Shown piece by piece: positions 47,603 to 59,629 of a DNA stretch of 64,000 nucleotides (the stretch's first letter is position 1; each line of letters begins with the position of its first letter). The notes below the pieces were generated by a model. The model was not told where the DNA came from. It did no database searches and saw only the letters and a list, made by a program, of their open reading frames with translations. Made by a program: the position numbers and the translations under genes. This stretch comes from Larix kaempferi. Lineage: Eukaryota > Streptophyta > Pinopsida > Pinales > Pinaceae. The DNA is taken from contig BSBM01000865.1 in NCBI GenBank assembly GCA_027924585.1, positions 2,852,001-2,916,000 on the forward strand. Reading direction: 5' to 3'.

Positions 47603-50600
47603 TGTTGCCGCCTGGTTCCACACCTGGGAAAAACGCAGCAGAAGTCTTCAAGCTGCTGGTGTGGCCTTGGGGGCAAGTCAGAGTCAAGTGCTGTCACTTG
47701 GGACTCGACTCCTCCGTCTAGGCTTTCCTAGCAAAGCCAAGGGGGGTGGACCCTAAAAAATAAAAAGAAACTAAGGCGTCTAATCTAGGAGTTAGGAAAT
47801 ATTTTTGGTAACCAAGAATAAACAACACATACATTTGTCAAATAAAAATTTCATTTATCATTTACTCCCATTTAGAATAATCATCATTTAACAGCACATT
47901 AGTCAATAATATGAAAATAAAATTGAAACAAGACCAGTGCCTTATAATGGAGTCATTAAACAAATGCATAAGCAGGAAAAGTAAATGTTGTGCGAATGTT
48001 CTTGTTTTATTTTAAAAATTAATGTGACGGTGATCTTTTTATTAAGGCAGGTGGGTTCCCGATATACGCAAGGTACGGGGGAACATGTCCGGAATTTTGA
48101 AGCGTGGCTTCCCTCTCAAGCTTTGGGCTGAATCGGAGTCTCGAGGAGGTGTTCAGATGCTATACCAACGAGGGCAAGCCTAACGGTTTCCAAGAGGTCA
48201 CTATTCAGTGTTATCCCAAGCCTTCTGGGAAATTTGCCCACGACAACAAAATGCGTGTTGTGCCGGATTTTCACAAAAAGGATTTTTATTGGGGCGGTGT
48301 TAGATCCTATTACTAGTCATCCACTCCTTTCTGGTGTGTACCAACTGGATCAGACTGAGCTGCAAGTTGGCCACAGAGCATACGGGAGAAGACCTTGGTA
48401 TTTTTATAAAAATTTTATGAACCCAAATTTTATCTTTGTTAAAACCCCAGGAGTCTCTTTTCAGGCACGTATTTCGGGCAAGCCCTCATACATAAACCCT
48501 ACTTCGGGAAAGCAAGGGGGGCGTTTTGAGTTTGTAAAAAAATGTGAAAAAACTATGTTGTGAGTGAACTTGTGGCCCGCTAGTGAAACGGACCAACAAG
48601 GTTAATTTTAATCCTAATTAATTTTATTAAATGCCGGAAAACAAAGAAATAAACTACTCTAAAAATCACGCCATGAAAATGAGACGACACAGGCCACCCC
48701 TGGGGGGATGGGGTATGGGCGCTGGCTGGCCCACTTGCTCTCGTTTAAAATTGTTTACAATGATTTAGAGAAGTGCCCCAGTCTACTTAATGTGACTTGG
48801 TGGCTTACAAAATTATAGGAAAAATGACCGGTTTTGAAAAAATATGGAAAATTGTCCTCCGGATCGCCTGGATGCTCGAAATTTCGGCAGCACTTCCTCC
48901 TACCTGTTCGTCTTTTGCTGCAAACCAGCAAGCAATAATTAATATAAGATGCCCAAAAACACTTTAAGAGTGTCTTTGGAACACCTCCTAAAAAACCCAA
49001 AAAAAACTAAGTTAAAAACTAAGTAAAAATGACTAAAAATAACCAAGTAAAACAAGCTATGGGGCTTGTCTACTTGGGATCTTTGCTAGCCTTTAATGGC
49101 TGCAAATTTCAAGCTCTAGGACAGCCAAATATATCTTTTATATCAGCACTACAACTTCCCAACAAGACTTAAAAAAGATATGACGATTTTACTTGCAAGC
49201 CTTTTGAAAAGTAGATGCTAAATGAAGGAAAAATCTAACAGTTAAAGATATGAGCTTTGTAACTGTCTAAACCAGACCTTCATGAAATGATTTCTGATCT
49301 ATTTAAAATATGGACATGAGCATATGAATCAGAAATATTTCCAAAAAAGTAACCAGTTAACCAAAGTAAATTTTTGTTTATAAAATGAGGAAGAGAGAAG
49401 AGACAGAATGGTCCTTGAAACCAAAGACTTTGGAAGCTTGAAAGTGGGAAACCGAGGGTGAGATCCACCAAAATGTGCACAGAAGAAAAAGTGACGAGCA
49501 AACAAGCTATCCCCCTTTCCACACCTGTCAACCTGTAGCAAACAAAACTCACAGAAAAACCATCAAACTAGAAATGCACATGGTTAGAAATCAAAATAGT
49601 ATGAGCATAAACAAATGAAACATATAAACTTTGAATCTCTAACCAATATGACAAATGCAAGAACAAATTAAAACAAACAAGATTAATTGTTCTTTCCCAC
49701 AAAATCGTTACCAATCCTTCAAGCAGGCTAGTAGATGGCTGGAAATTACATGCCCAGAATTTGAACTTGCTACAAATCACTCCACATCATGAGACCATGA
49801 AACCACTCACAAAGTATCACACATATGGACCTCCAAAGTCTTTTTATTGATCAACAAAATAGCATAAGCTTACAACATATTTCTGCTCACTCTCCAACTA
49901 GAGAAAATGGAGTGGGCAGCCATGCTTAAATAGCCAAAGATGGAGAGAAATGGGTGGAATGAGTGGCATAACTCGTGGAGAAAATGGGGCTGCCCACTCC
50001 CATGTAATGGGCTGCCAAAATCAGCCCCAAATCAGCTAAAAATCAGCCATGTGACAGCCCATAAACATAGCTGCAAATTCCATGATTGAAGGGCCCAATT
50101 TTGGGAAATATGCCCCCCCTCAAATGGGGAAGTAATCCCACTAATATAGCTGCCCGGAATCTTTCCAAAATCAGCTCTTACAACTCCTAAAACATAGCTG
50201 AAAAAATCAGTCCATAAATCACTCCCAAAATTTAATATTTTTATTAAGTCATTTTTTCACTTTTTCAAATTTTTATGACTTTTTGGGGTTTTTTGACTTT
50301 TTTGGATTTTTGTGGAAAAATAATCACCCAAACATTAGAAAGAGTGGGTTTAGGGGTTTAGGGGGTGCTCTGAGTTAGAAAACGAGCACCCCTAAGGCAA
50401 AAAATACCTCCAGATGCCACTTCTAGGCCGATTACAACTTTTTTTAATTGAACCATTAAAAAAAATGGCCCAATTTACGGAAAAATTAAAACTTGCCGAA
50501 AATTAAAAACAACCTAGGGGGACTTAGCACATGTCCATACGACTCAAAATTAACGCCTAGCATGTTCATATACATTGACCCATAGACTCTAATAACTCCC

Positions 50601-50947
50601 TAAGGCCCGTCAGCCTCCCCAGGCATTCCAGCTTTGGAGGAGCAGGAGAAAAACCAATTAATTATGTTATGCACTAATGCAAGACATAATAGATAGGTGA
50701 AAAAACTCCTTGGAATACCTGACTTGGCCAAAAAGTCCTAAGGAACCGAGTCTTTTACAAAACACCATGCTAGCACGTTTTATTACAAACCCCGCAGGGC
50801 CATGGACATGTGGAAAAAAAAACCAAAAAAAAAACGGGGGCCTTTAAAAGGCCAGCTGGTCATCAAATCACCAAAAATGAACATGTATCATGTTCCATTC
50901 TGCCCGCTCGCTTGATAACCCAACTAAGTACAACTTAGCTGGTAACA
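47603..50947 (-). repeat. LTR 3 of array A (3,345 bp)
   Basis: Same ends as LTRs 1 and 2. Private changes include TAGCAAAGCC near 47732 (CpG to CpA) and AACGAGCACC near 50383. Confidence 0.92.
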
Positions 50948-51248
50948 TCTGGCTCCAACTGCGGGACGTGTGCTCGATTCAGTCTTCATGAAAGGAGAGC
51001 ATACGAGAATACCAGAATCTCTGGTTTCTATGACCTGTAAAAACATCTCAACTTGACAAGAAAACCTTTCAGTAGCACAAGTTCTTATAAGAAGCCAATG
51101 AACCATAAGTTGCATTATTCAAAAACTAAAAAAATGACTAATGAAAAAATTCTAAGTACATAAAAGGAAAGTATTGAAAAATAAATGTTGAAAGTAAATG
51201 CTCACTTGATGAGCTTATTTTCCTACTCTAAGCATAACAAAATAAATG

Positions 51249-52934
51249 CTAAGTAAAATGATAAATCCAATGCAACCATCTTAACATTTTATCAATATAA
51301 AAACTTTTCACCTTGTGTTTGGTTACCAACCAAAACAATGATACCTTATTTAGAAAATGCAAACCTGCATGATAATTATGGTTTGGAGGATTGGATTGGT
51401 GATCATAGGCATATGACAGATCTTTGAAGTGCTTCCCCCAATGGTAAGTCCTCATGCAGGCCTCTTCTACCCATGACTGAATAGAGCTGAGAAAAAACTC
51501 GGAATGATAAGGCAGACCAACTACCTCATCATATTGATCTAAAAGGCTCTTCTGATAGTTTATTTCTGGGAAAGTATAAGCCCCAAGCTGCTCCAAATCA
51601 TACGGAACCTCTGAATGTGTTGATGAAGGCTGAAACTGACATTCCATTGATTTCATCCTACCCAACTCTTCATTATATTGTTGATCCAAATCCTCAATAC
51701 TGATACTCATTAATGGCTCTGATTGATCATGAGAAGTATCAAAATTCCCCATGGTCTCAAAATCAACTCTCCTTTCACTGGCTATATCATTGATGGGATT
51801 CTCAACAAGCTTTTCAAAAGTTTCATAGATTGGATTTTCAATAGAAGTCAAACAGTCATCATTCCCATCTATGTCAGATATGAGAGAGTCTTCATCGTTG
51901 GCACCACATCCCTGGCTATACCCATTCTCATGTTCATAATAGTCATCCTTAGAAGGTTTGGTTTGAAAGATATTACAAGGTATGAAGTTGTCCAAGATTT
52001 CAACAGTATGTGGAGAAAAAGGAGGAGTGTCATCACAAACCATACAAATTTCATCACAAGTTTCTTTAAAGGCTCCTGTAATGGTTGCTTCCGTAGGTGA
52101 ATTTGAAGTACAAACATCATCATCTTCACTAAAGTAATCCTGAAATCCCAAATCTTCAATGGCAAATTGAGGAAGTTGTTCTGAAACATCTTCAATTGAA
52201 GACCCTTCATGAATTTCTTTGTCAACTTCTATAGTGGCTTCCTCTTTAGGCAAATCTGAAACACACATGTGATCATCATCGTAGATTTGAGAACACTCCA
52301 TATTTTCAATGTTTTCAGCTATGGTGACAAGAGGATGGTTTTCAACAAAATCTTCAGTTAAGGGTGCTTCATGGAACTCTTCGATAGGGTCATGCTGAAT
52401 CTCTTTTTTAAAGCCAGACTGTGCTATAGGGAGATCAACACGATTGATATAACTTAGAGGCATCTCCCAATATTTATTATTCTCTGTCATGATGAGACGA
52501 GGAAAGTTGGGGTCTTCCTTATGATACTCAATCCAAGGTATGAACAAGAGAAAGTACCTTCTAAGGATCCTGTCCAAGTGCTCCATACTAGCTCCTTTAT
52601 TATGCCATTGCCTTATAAATATTCTGAGGAGGCTCGAAAGAGAGTTAACACATTTATTTGGAAGCTCTTTAAAATACCATTGATAAACAGGTCCCTGTAA
52701 TGTACTAACAAACATCTCCATTATGTTATCTTCATATAAGACTTTGAAGTTAGCCACAACTTTAAGAAAAGAAAAGACATGCCGGGTTTCTACATCATCA
52801 TCATCTCCCCAAAAGACCGGTAGATAATCAGATAAATCTTCACCATCATGATAATTAGGGAAACCAGGGATGTCTGAGAAGTCAATGGGAGGATGTGCAT
52901 CGGAAATTTGCTCACTAGACTCTTTATCATCCAT
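51249..52934 (-). CDS. gag: Gag-like protein of array A, unit 3
   Basis: Third copy, encoding the same 561 residues with no disabling mutation. Start ATG at 52934. It lies in the rightmost unit, whose 5' LTR (LTR 4) is the outer one on the element-sense upstream side. In a tandem array this LTR could drive transcription through all units, while LTRs 2 and 3 could act both as promoters and as terminators. Function as for unit 1. Confidence 0.8.
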   Translation of the reverse strand: MDDKESSEQISDAHPPIDFSDIPGFPNYHDGEDLSDYLPVFWGDDDDVETRHVFSFLKVVANFKVLYEDNIMEMFVSTLQGPVYQWYFKELPNKCVNSLSSLLRIFIRQWHNKGASMEHLDRILRRYFLLFIPWIEYHKEDPNFPRLIMTENNKYWEMPLSYINRVDLPIAQSGFKKEIQHDPIEEFHEAPLTEDFVENHPLVTIAENIENMECSQIYDDDHMCVSDLPKEEATIEVDKEIHEGSSIEDVSEQLPQFAIEDLGFQDYFSEDDDVCTSNSPTEATITGAFKETCDEICMVCDDTPPFSPHTVEILDNFIPCNIFQTKPSKDDYYEHENGYSQGCGANDEDSLISDIDGNDDCLTSIENPIYETFEKLVENPINDIASERRVDFETMGNFDTSHDQSEPLMSISIEDLDQQYNEELGRMKSMECQFQPSSTHSEVPYDLEQLGAYTFPEINYQKSLLDQYDEVVGLPYHSEFFLSSIQSWVEEACMRTYHWGKHFKDLSYAYDHQSNPPNHNYHAGLHFLNKVSLFWLVTKHKVKSFYIDKMLRWLHWIYHFT

Positions 52935-53311
52935 TTTCAAAGATCAATAGCCTGCATTTGAAATGACCATGGGATATATCTGGTACTGAATCAGTGGAGT
53001 TGTCAAAAGGTGAGCTTTATAGATTTTACTGTAATGCATCAGGCTCATCTACACACAAACAGTCTCAACAAACTGTATGAGAAACAAGGGTTTTATCCCT
53101 TCAATGGAGTCGCCATGTGAGAATAAAAATATGCATATTAAATAATCTCACAAAGAATTCTATTTTTGCTTTTCTTTGAAACTTTATAAAAGGAAAAAAG
53201 GTTAGTGGAGTCGCCAGATGAAAAATTAAAAATCTAATCTAAAGATTCATCAAACAAAGCAAAAACAAAAAGGAAAACTCAAAAGTCGTACTCCGGGAAT
53301 AGAAAGACTTA

Positions 53312-53329
53312 TCCCCGGCAACGGCGCCA
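53312..53329 (-). other. Primer-binding site, tRNA-Asp, unit 3
   Basis: Identical 18-nt site, 3 nt from the edge of LTR 4 (53333). Confidence 0.92.
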
Positions 53330-53332
53330 AAA

Positions 53333-56300
53333 TGTTGCCGCCTGGTTCCACACCTGGGAAAAACGCAGCAGAAGTCTTCAAGCTGCTGGTGTGGCCTTGG
53401 GGGCAAGTCAGAGTCAAGTGCTGTCACTTGGGACTCGACTCCTCCGTCTAGGCTTTCCTAGCGAAGCCAAGGGGGGTGGACCCTAAAAAATAAAAAGAAA
53501 CTAAGGCGTCTAATCTAGGAGTTAGGAAATATTTTTGGTAACCAAGAATAAACAACACATACATTTGTCAAATAAAAATTTCATTTATCATTTACTCCCA
53601 TTTAGAATAATCATCATTTAACAGCACATTAGTCAATAATATGAAAATAAAATTGAAACAAGACCAGTGCCTTATAATGGAGTCATTAAACAAATGCATA
53701 AGCAGGAAAAGTAAATGTTGTGCGAATGTTCTTGTTTTATTTTAAAAATTAATGTGACGGTGATCTTTTTATTAAGGCAGGTGGGTTCCCGATATACGCA
53801 AGGTACGGGGGAACATGTCCGGAATTTTGAAGCGTGGCTTCCCTCTCAAGCTTTGGGCTGAATCGGAGTCTCGAGGAGGTGTTCAGATGCTATACCAACG
53901 AGGGCAAGCCTAACGGTTTCCAAGAGGTCACTATTCAGTGTTATCCCAAGCCTTCTGGGAAATTTGCCCACGACAACAAAATGCTTGTTGTGCCGGATTT
54001 TCACAAAAAGGATTTTTATTGGGGCGGTGTTAGATCCTATTACTAGTCATCCACTCCTTTCTGGTGTGTACCAACTGGATCAGACTGAGCTGCAAGTTGG
54101 CCACAGAGCATACGGGAGAAGACCTTGGTATTTTTATAAAAATTTTATGAACCCAAATTTTATCTTTGTTAAAACCCCAGGAGTCTCTTTTCAGGCACGT
54201 ATTTCGGGCAAGCCCTCATACATAAACCCTACTTCGGGAAAGCAAGGGGGGCGTTTTGAGTTTGTAAAAAAATGTGAAAAAACTATGTTGTGAGTGAACT
54301 TGTGGCCCGCTAGTGAAACGGACCAACAAGGTTAATTTTAATCCTAATTAATTTTATTAAATGCCGGAAAACAAAGAAATAAACTACTCTAAAAATCACG
54401 CCATGAAAATGAGACGACACAGGCCACCCCTGGGGGGATGGGGTATGGGCGCTGGCTGGCCCACTTGCTCTCGTTTAAAATTGTTTACAATGATTTAGAG
54501 AAGTGCCCCAGTCTACTTAATGTGACTTGGTGGCTTACAAAATTATAGGAAAAATGACCGGTTTTGAAAAAATATGGAAAATTGTCCTCCGGATCGCCTG
54601 GATGCTCGAAATTTCGGCAGCACTTCCTCCTACCTGTTCGTCTTTTGCTGCAAACCAGCAAGCAATAATTAATATAAGATGCCCAAAAACACTTTAAGAG
54701 TGTCTTTGGAACACCTCCTAAAAAACCCAAAAAAAACTAAGTTAAAAACTAAGTAAAAATGACTAAAAATAACCAAGTAAAACAAGCTATGGGGCTTGTC
54801 TACTTGGGATCTTTGCTAGCCTTTAATGGCTGCAAATTTCAAGCTCTAGGACAGCCAAATATATCTTTTATATCAGCACTACAACTTCCCAACAAGACTT
54901 AAAAAAGATATGACGATTTTACTTGCAAGCCTTTTGAAAAGTAGATGCTAAATGAAGGAAAAATCTAACAGTTAAAGATATGAGCTTTGTAACTGTCTAA
55001 ACCAGACCTTCATGAAATGATTTCTGATCTATTTAAAATATGGACATGAGCATATGAATCAGAAATATTTCCAAAAAAGTAACCAGTTAACCAAAGTAAA
55101 TTTTTGTTTATAAAATGAGGAAGAGAGAAGAGACAGAATGGTCCTTGAAACCAAAGACTTTGGAAGCTTGAAAGTGGGAAACCGAGGGTGAGATCCACCA
55201 AAATGTGCACAGAAGAAAAAGTGACGAGCAAACAAGCTATCCCCCTTTCCACACCTGTCAACCTGTAGCAAACAAAACTCACAGAAAAACCATCAAACTA
55301 GAAATGCACATGGTTAGAAATCAAAATAGTATGAGCATAAACAAATGAAACATATAAACTTTGAATCTCTAACCAATATGACAAATGCAAGAACAAATTA
55401 AAACAAACAAGATTAATTGTTCTTTCCCACAAAATCGTTACCAATCCTTCAAGCAGGCTAGTAGATGGCTGGAAATTACATGCCCAGAATTTGAACTTGC
55501 TACAAATCACTCCACATCATGAGACCATGAAACCACTCACAAAGTATCACACATATGGACCTCCAAAGTCTTTTTATTGATCAACAAAATAGCATAAGCT
55601 TACAACATATTTCTGCTCACTCTCCAACTAGAGAAAATGGAGTGGGCAGCCATGCTTAAATAGCCAAAGATGGAGAGAAATGGGTGGAATGAGTGGCATA
55701 ACTCGTGGAGAAAATGGGGCTGCCCACTCCCATGTAATGGGCTGCCAAAATCAGCCCCAAATCAGCTAAAAATCAGCCATGTGACAGCCCATAAACATAG
55801 CTGCAAATTCCATGATTGAAGGGCCCAATTTTGGGAAATATGCCCCCCCTCAAATGGGGAAGTAATCCCACTAATATAGCTGCCCGAAATCTTTCCAAAA
55901 TCAGCTCTTACAACTCCTAAAACATAGCTGAAAAAATCAGTCCATAAATCACTCCCAAAATTTAATATTTTTATTAAGTCATTTTTTCACTTTTTCAAAT
56001 TTTTATGACTTTTTGGGGTTTTTTGACTTTTTTGGATTTTTGTGGAAAAATAATCACCCAAACATTAGAAAGAGTGGGTTTAGGGGTTTAGGGGGTGCTC
56101 TGAGTTAGAAAACAAGCACCCCTAAGGCAAAAAATACCTCCAGATGCCACTTCTAGGCCGATTACAACTTTTTTTAATTGAACCATTAAAAAAAATGGCC
56201 CAATTTACGGAAAAATTAAAACTTGCCGAAAATTAAAAACAACCTAGGGGGACTTAGCACATGTCCATACGACTCAAAATTAACGCCTAGCATGTTCATA

Positions 56301-56677
56301 TACATTGACCCATAGACTCTAATAACTCCCTAAGGCCCGTCAGCCTCCCCAGGCATTCCAGCTTTGGAGGAGCAGGAGAAAAACCAATTAATTATGTTAT
56401 GCACTAATGCAAGACATAATAGATAGGTGAAAAAACTCCTTGGAATACCTGACTTGGCCAAAAAGTCCTAAGGAACCGAGTCTTTTACAAAACACCATGC
56501 TAGCACGTTTTATTACAAACCCCGCAGGGCCATGGACATGTGGAAAAAAAAAACAAAAAAAAAACGGGGGCCTTTAAAAGGCCAGCTGGTCATCAAATCA
56601 CCAAAAATGAACATGTATCATGTTCCATTCTGCCCGCTCGCTTGATAACCCAACTAAGTACAACTTAGCTGGTAACA
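53333..56677 (-). repeat. LTR 4 of array A (3,345 bp)
   Basis: Outer LTR on the right, element-sense 5' LTR. Private changes include ATGCTTGTTG near 53986 and CCCGAAATC near 55885. Followed directly by the right-hand GGCCC. Confidence 0.92.
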
Positions 56678-59629
56678 GGCCCCTGCTGCTCAGGCTGGGA
56701 AATCAGCCCCAAATCTGGTCAACAAGTGTAAAACTGCATCAATCACTATCAGAAGTGCCCGGAACTGAAAGATAAGTGTCTCAAAGGATCCAGAAGACCC
56801 AAATCCACTAGGAATGAGTACTCATACACCCTGGGTTGCCCTAATGGGCCAGCTGTAGGGTCCACCATATATGGACAATGTATAATCTGCTGATCTGAAA
56901 TAATAATAACCTGCTGAACTGGATCAAACATCATTTGTATCATATGTCCATCATATGATATCATCATCAAACATGTAGGACCATAAATCATCATCAATAA
57001 TCATCCATACATGGTCCACATTATCACGGATCCCAAGAATATATAATCAAGGATAAATCACATCAGTAGATTAAGACAATGTATCTCTAATCATTCCCAC
57101 AGCTAAGCTCAAAGTATAAATTCCATTCAGTGGCATTAATCAAGTTAACATATTCCGTGGTTATATAAAATTACTTGCACAATAGTTCAAATGACAAACT
57201 CACCCATTGGACATGGTCAAACTGCTAGTGAAGGATGAAGGCTAGGAGCAAGGTTGGGCCAAGGGTTTGACTTGTCTAACTTAACTCGAAAATACTTTGG
57301 ACTGGGAGAAGGGGGAGGCTACAAACTCTGTGCTGGACAAAAAAACACGGGGGATGGCTGTGCCTCACAAATGGATAAGTTGTTTAGAGAGTGCTTATTC
57401 AACTTAGGCATCATGTCTACATCAAGTTGATCCAGGTTCATTAGGATCATTCAATTTTATTTCCATGGCCTTTTTGGCCTACATAACCCTTCGGATTTCA
57501 GATGTGCTGAGAAGCACAACTAGTTGCAGCTTGCATCCAGGGCATGTTTTTCATAACTTATACAAGGTCAGCAATTGTTTAGATATAGCTTTTAAGAACT
57601 ATTGCTTTTTGGACCTTTCTTATACTCTTCGAGGAGTATATTTTTTTTTAGCTTTTCACTGCTCTTGCCCTTTTTGTTTCCATGGGCGAATTTTTTTTTA
57701 GTTTCCATAGGTAGAACATGAGCTTTCAGTTTTAGCCAACAACATCTCAAGTGACTAGGGGGAGTTCGAGCCAAGGCCTACAATCCAACTCACCAAAGGC
57801 AAGTTCTGTCACCAACTCAGAGCCGAGACACTGAATAAACAGGGATGCGGTCCAAACACAGAGGTAGAAAAATAGGGAAGTCCTCAGTATGAGAAAGTCA
57901 AATGAGACATGTCAGGGTTTAAAGTCAAACAGGAAGGTCATGTATGGATGGAGACAAGTGGATATGGAGCCTACACTAGCAGACGACTGGTGTCGGGAAA
58001 AACCATGTCTATGTAAGGTGGAATACCAGTAAGTTTTGTTAAATGACCTAAAAGTGCAAGCAATTGTCCATTTTATGATTTACAGTTCATTTAAATAGTT
58101 TGCCACATCAGGAATAATATACCAAGCACATGCTATAATCATGACTAAATCAACAAGCTAATAATCCACTGTCAGTGAGAACATATCCATAGATCATACA
58201 ACATCATCATAATAGCAATCATCATGCATCATTTGAAACACATCTGAAGTACATCTCTAGGCACTGAACTGAAACTGTAATGGGATAAGTGGTCACATCA
58301 GTCATCAAATCTGAACTTTCAAGGCTCAGCCTTGACACAAGGTCATAACATCTGAATAATGTACTGCTCTGATCATGAGTGATCCAAAATATATAGCCAT
58401 GCTCTGGAGATAAAGGAAGCTCTGGAATGTGCAGATATCTGCTGTACAAGAATAGTAGCCCTGCTACTATGGTGTGATAACAGGTCCAAATCTATCCAAG
58501 ATGTGTACTCATACACCGTATGGATCTCTCCATGATCATATAATATATCCAATATGCTCGAACAAGTGAAATAATAATAATCTGTAAATGATCAAATAAT
58601 GCTGAAAACCATAAATCATCATCATAACCCTGCATCTGATGCATAGAACCATCATGTACATGTACATAGACCATATATCATCTATCTGTGTCATCATAAG
58701 GTCTAACCATCTCATGTCTTGTGGCTGACCTTGGTCAAACTGGGTTTGACCAAGTCAAGATGACCAAATATAACTTAGAATATCATCGGAGGCTGCTGCA
58801 AACCGTCAGAGGTGAATGTATGCTCTACAATTCATTCAAATAGCAATTATAACAAGTAGCAGTCATTACTGGCGATCTACCAACAAATATATAATGTCAT
58901 TAATTATTATTATTACTCAGACTAGACTTTCAAGACCATACTCACTTCATAGTTGTGATCAATTTGCTAGTGAAGGGTGAAGGCTTAAAATAAGCTAGCT
59001 AGGCCAAGGGATGACTTACTGATTCAACATTGTGACACTTTGGACATGGGAAAGGGAATACACACCATAGCATATACTGAATGAGCAACAACACAGGGAA
59101 TGGCGGTGTCTCACAAATGGATAAGTTGTTCAAAGAGTATTTATGCACCTTTAACAGATGCGCACAATCCATAATACAAATGAGGCCAACAATATTTTGA
59201 TATAGCATTTAAGTTCCATTGCTTTCTGGGCCTAGAGTTTCCATAGCCTTTGATTTATGTGTGTTTAAAAACACATTGCATAGATTTACATTTATTTAAG
59301 CTTTTTGTTGCAGGTGTGTTTTTAAGGCACTTGTTTACCTGAGCACTTCTAGGTGTGTCACAGATAGCTTGTTTACCTAGGTATTTACATTTCACAAGAT
59401 ATAACATTTTATTTCATAGCCATTTTCATTTGGCTTGCCTTTCATTCATGTGTGTTTAAAAACACATTGCATGAATGGGCTTCTCATACAAGATATAACA
59501 TTTCATTTCCCATACTTTGTATTCATGGCAGCACTAAAAGTTTCAGGTTTAGCCAACACAACTTTAGTGACTAGGGGGATTTCTCAAGGAAATCCAACTC
59601 ACCATAGGTAAGTTTTGTCACCAACTCAG

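Larger units (their letters stand above)
36143..56677 (-). mobile_element. Three-unit tandem array of gag-only LTR retrotransposon A (LTR-int-LTR-int-LTR-int-LTR)
   Basis: Four LTRs (36143-39486, 41872-45217, 47603-50947, 53333-56677) alternate with three 2,385-bp internal regions; the repeat period is about 5,730 bp. The only target duplication is GGCCC, at 36138-36142 and 56678-56682; the internal junctions have none. Copies differ by about a dozen substitutions and a few short indels that I could find. Each internal region has a tRNA-Asp primer site next to its upstream LTR (minus sense) and a single gag-like gene. No protease, RT, RNase H or integrase is present. The tRNA-Asp primer fits the Athila lineage of Ty3 elements. 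Structure and size fit TR-GAG non-autonomous elements. Confidence 0.9.
33498..58482 (-). mobile_element. Family B solo LTR, copy B5 (interrupted by array A)
   Basis: B5 is present as 33498-36142 and 56683-58482. It starts TGTTATCAC and ends GTGATAACA, and is flanked by GGTCC at 33493-33497 and 58483-58487. Without array A and one GGCCC copy it is about 4.45 kb, a full-size family B LTR, more diverged from B1 than B2 or B4 is. A TATATAAG box lies at 35446-35453 (minus). The array entered at a GGCCCCTG site corresponding to GGCCCTGTC in B1 (near 7811). It holds no coding sequence. Confidence 0.82.
30769..59629 (-). mobile_element. Family B solo LTR, copy B4 (interrupted by B5; cut by C)
   Basis: B4 is present as 30769-33497 and 58488-59629. 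The left edge TGTTATCACC is the complement of the family B end, with GTACT beside it at 30764-30768. At 33497 the sequence breaks in a segment homologous to B1 near 7710 and resumes at 58488 after B5, with GGTCC at both joints. It proceeds as the complement of B1 until element C cuts in at 59630. About 3.87 kb is visible; roughly 0.65 kb should lie beyond C, outside the window. A TATA-like box lies at 32717-32724 (minus). It inserted in element D. Confidence 0.82.

Noticed and set aside
36143-56677. Three separate insertions of element A at one site
   Set aside because: There are only four LTRs for three interiors, and no duplications at the inner joints.
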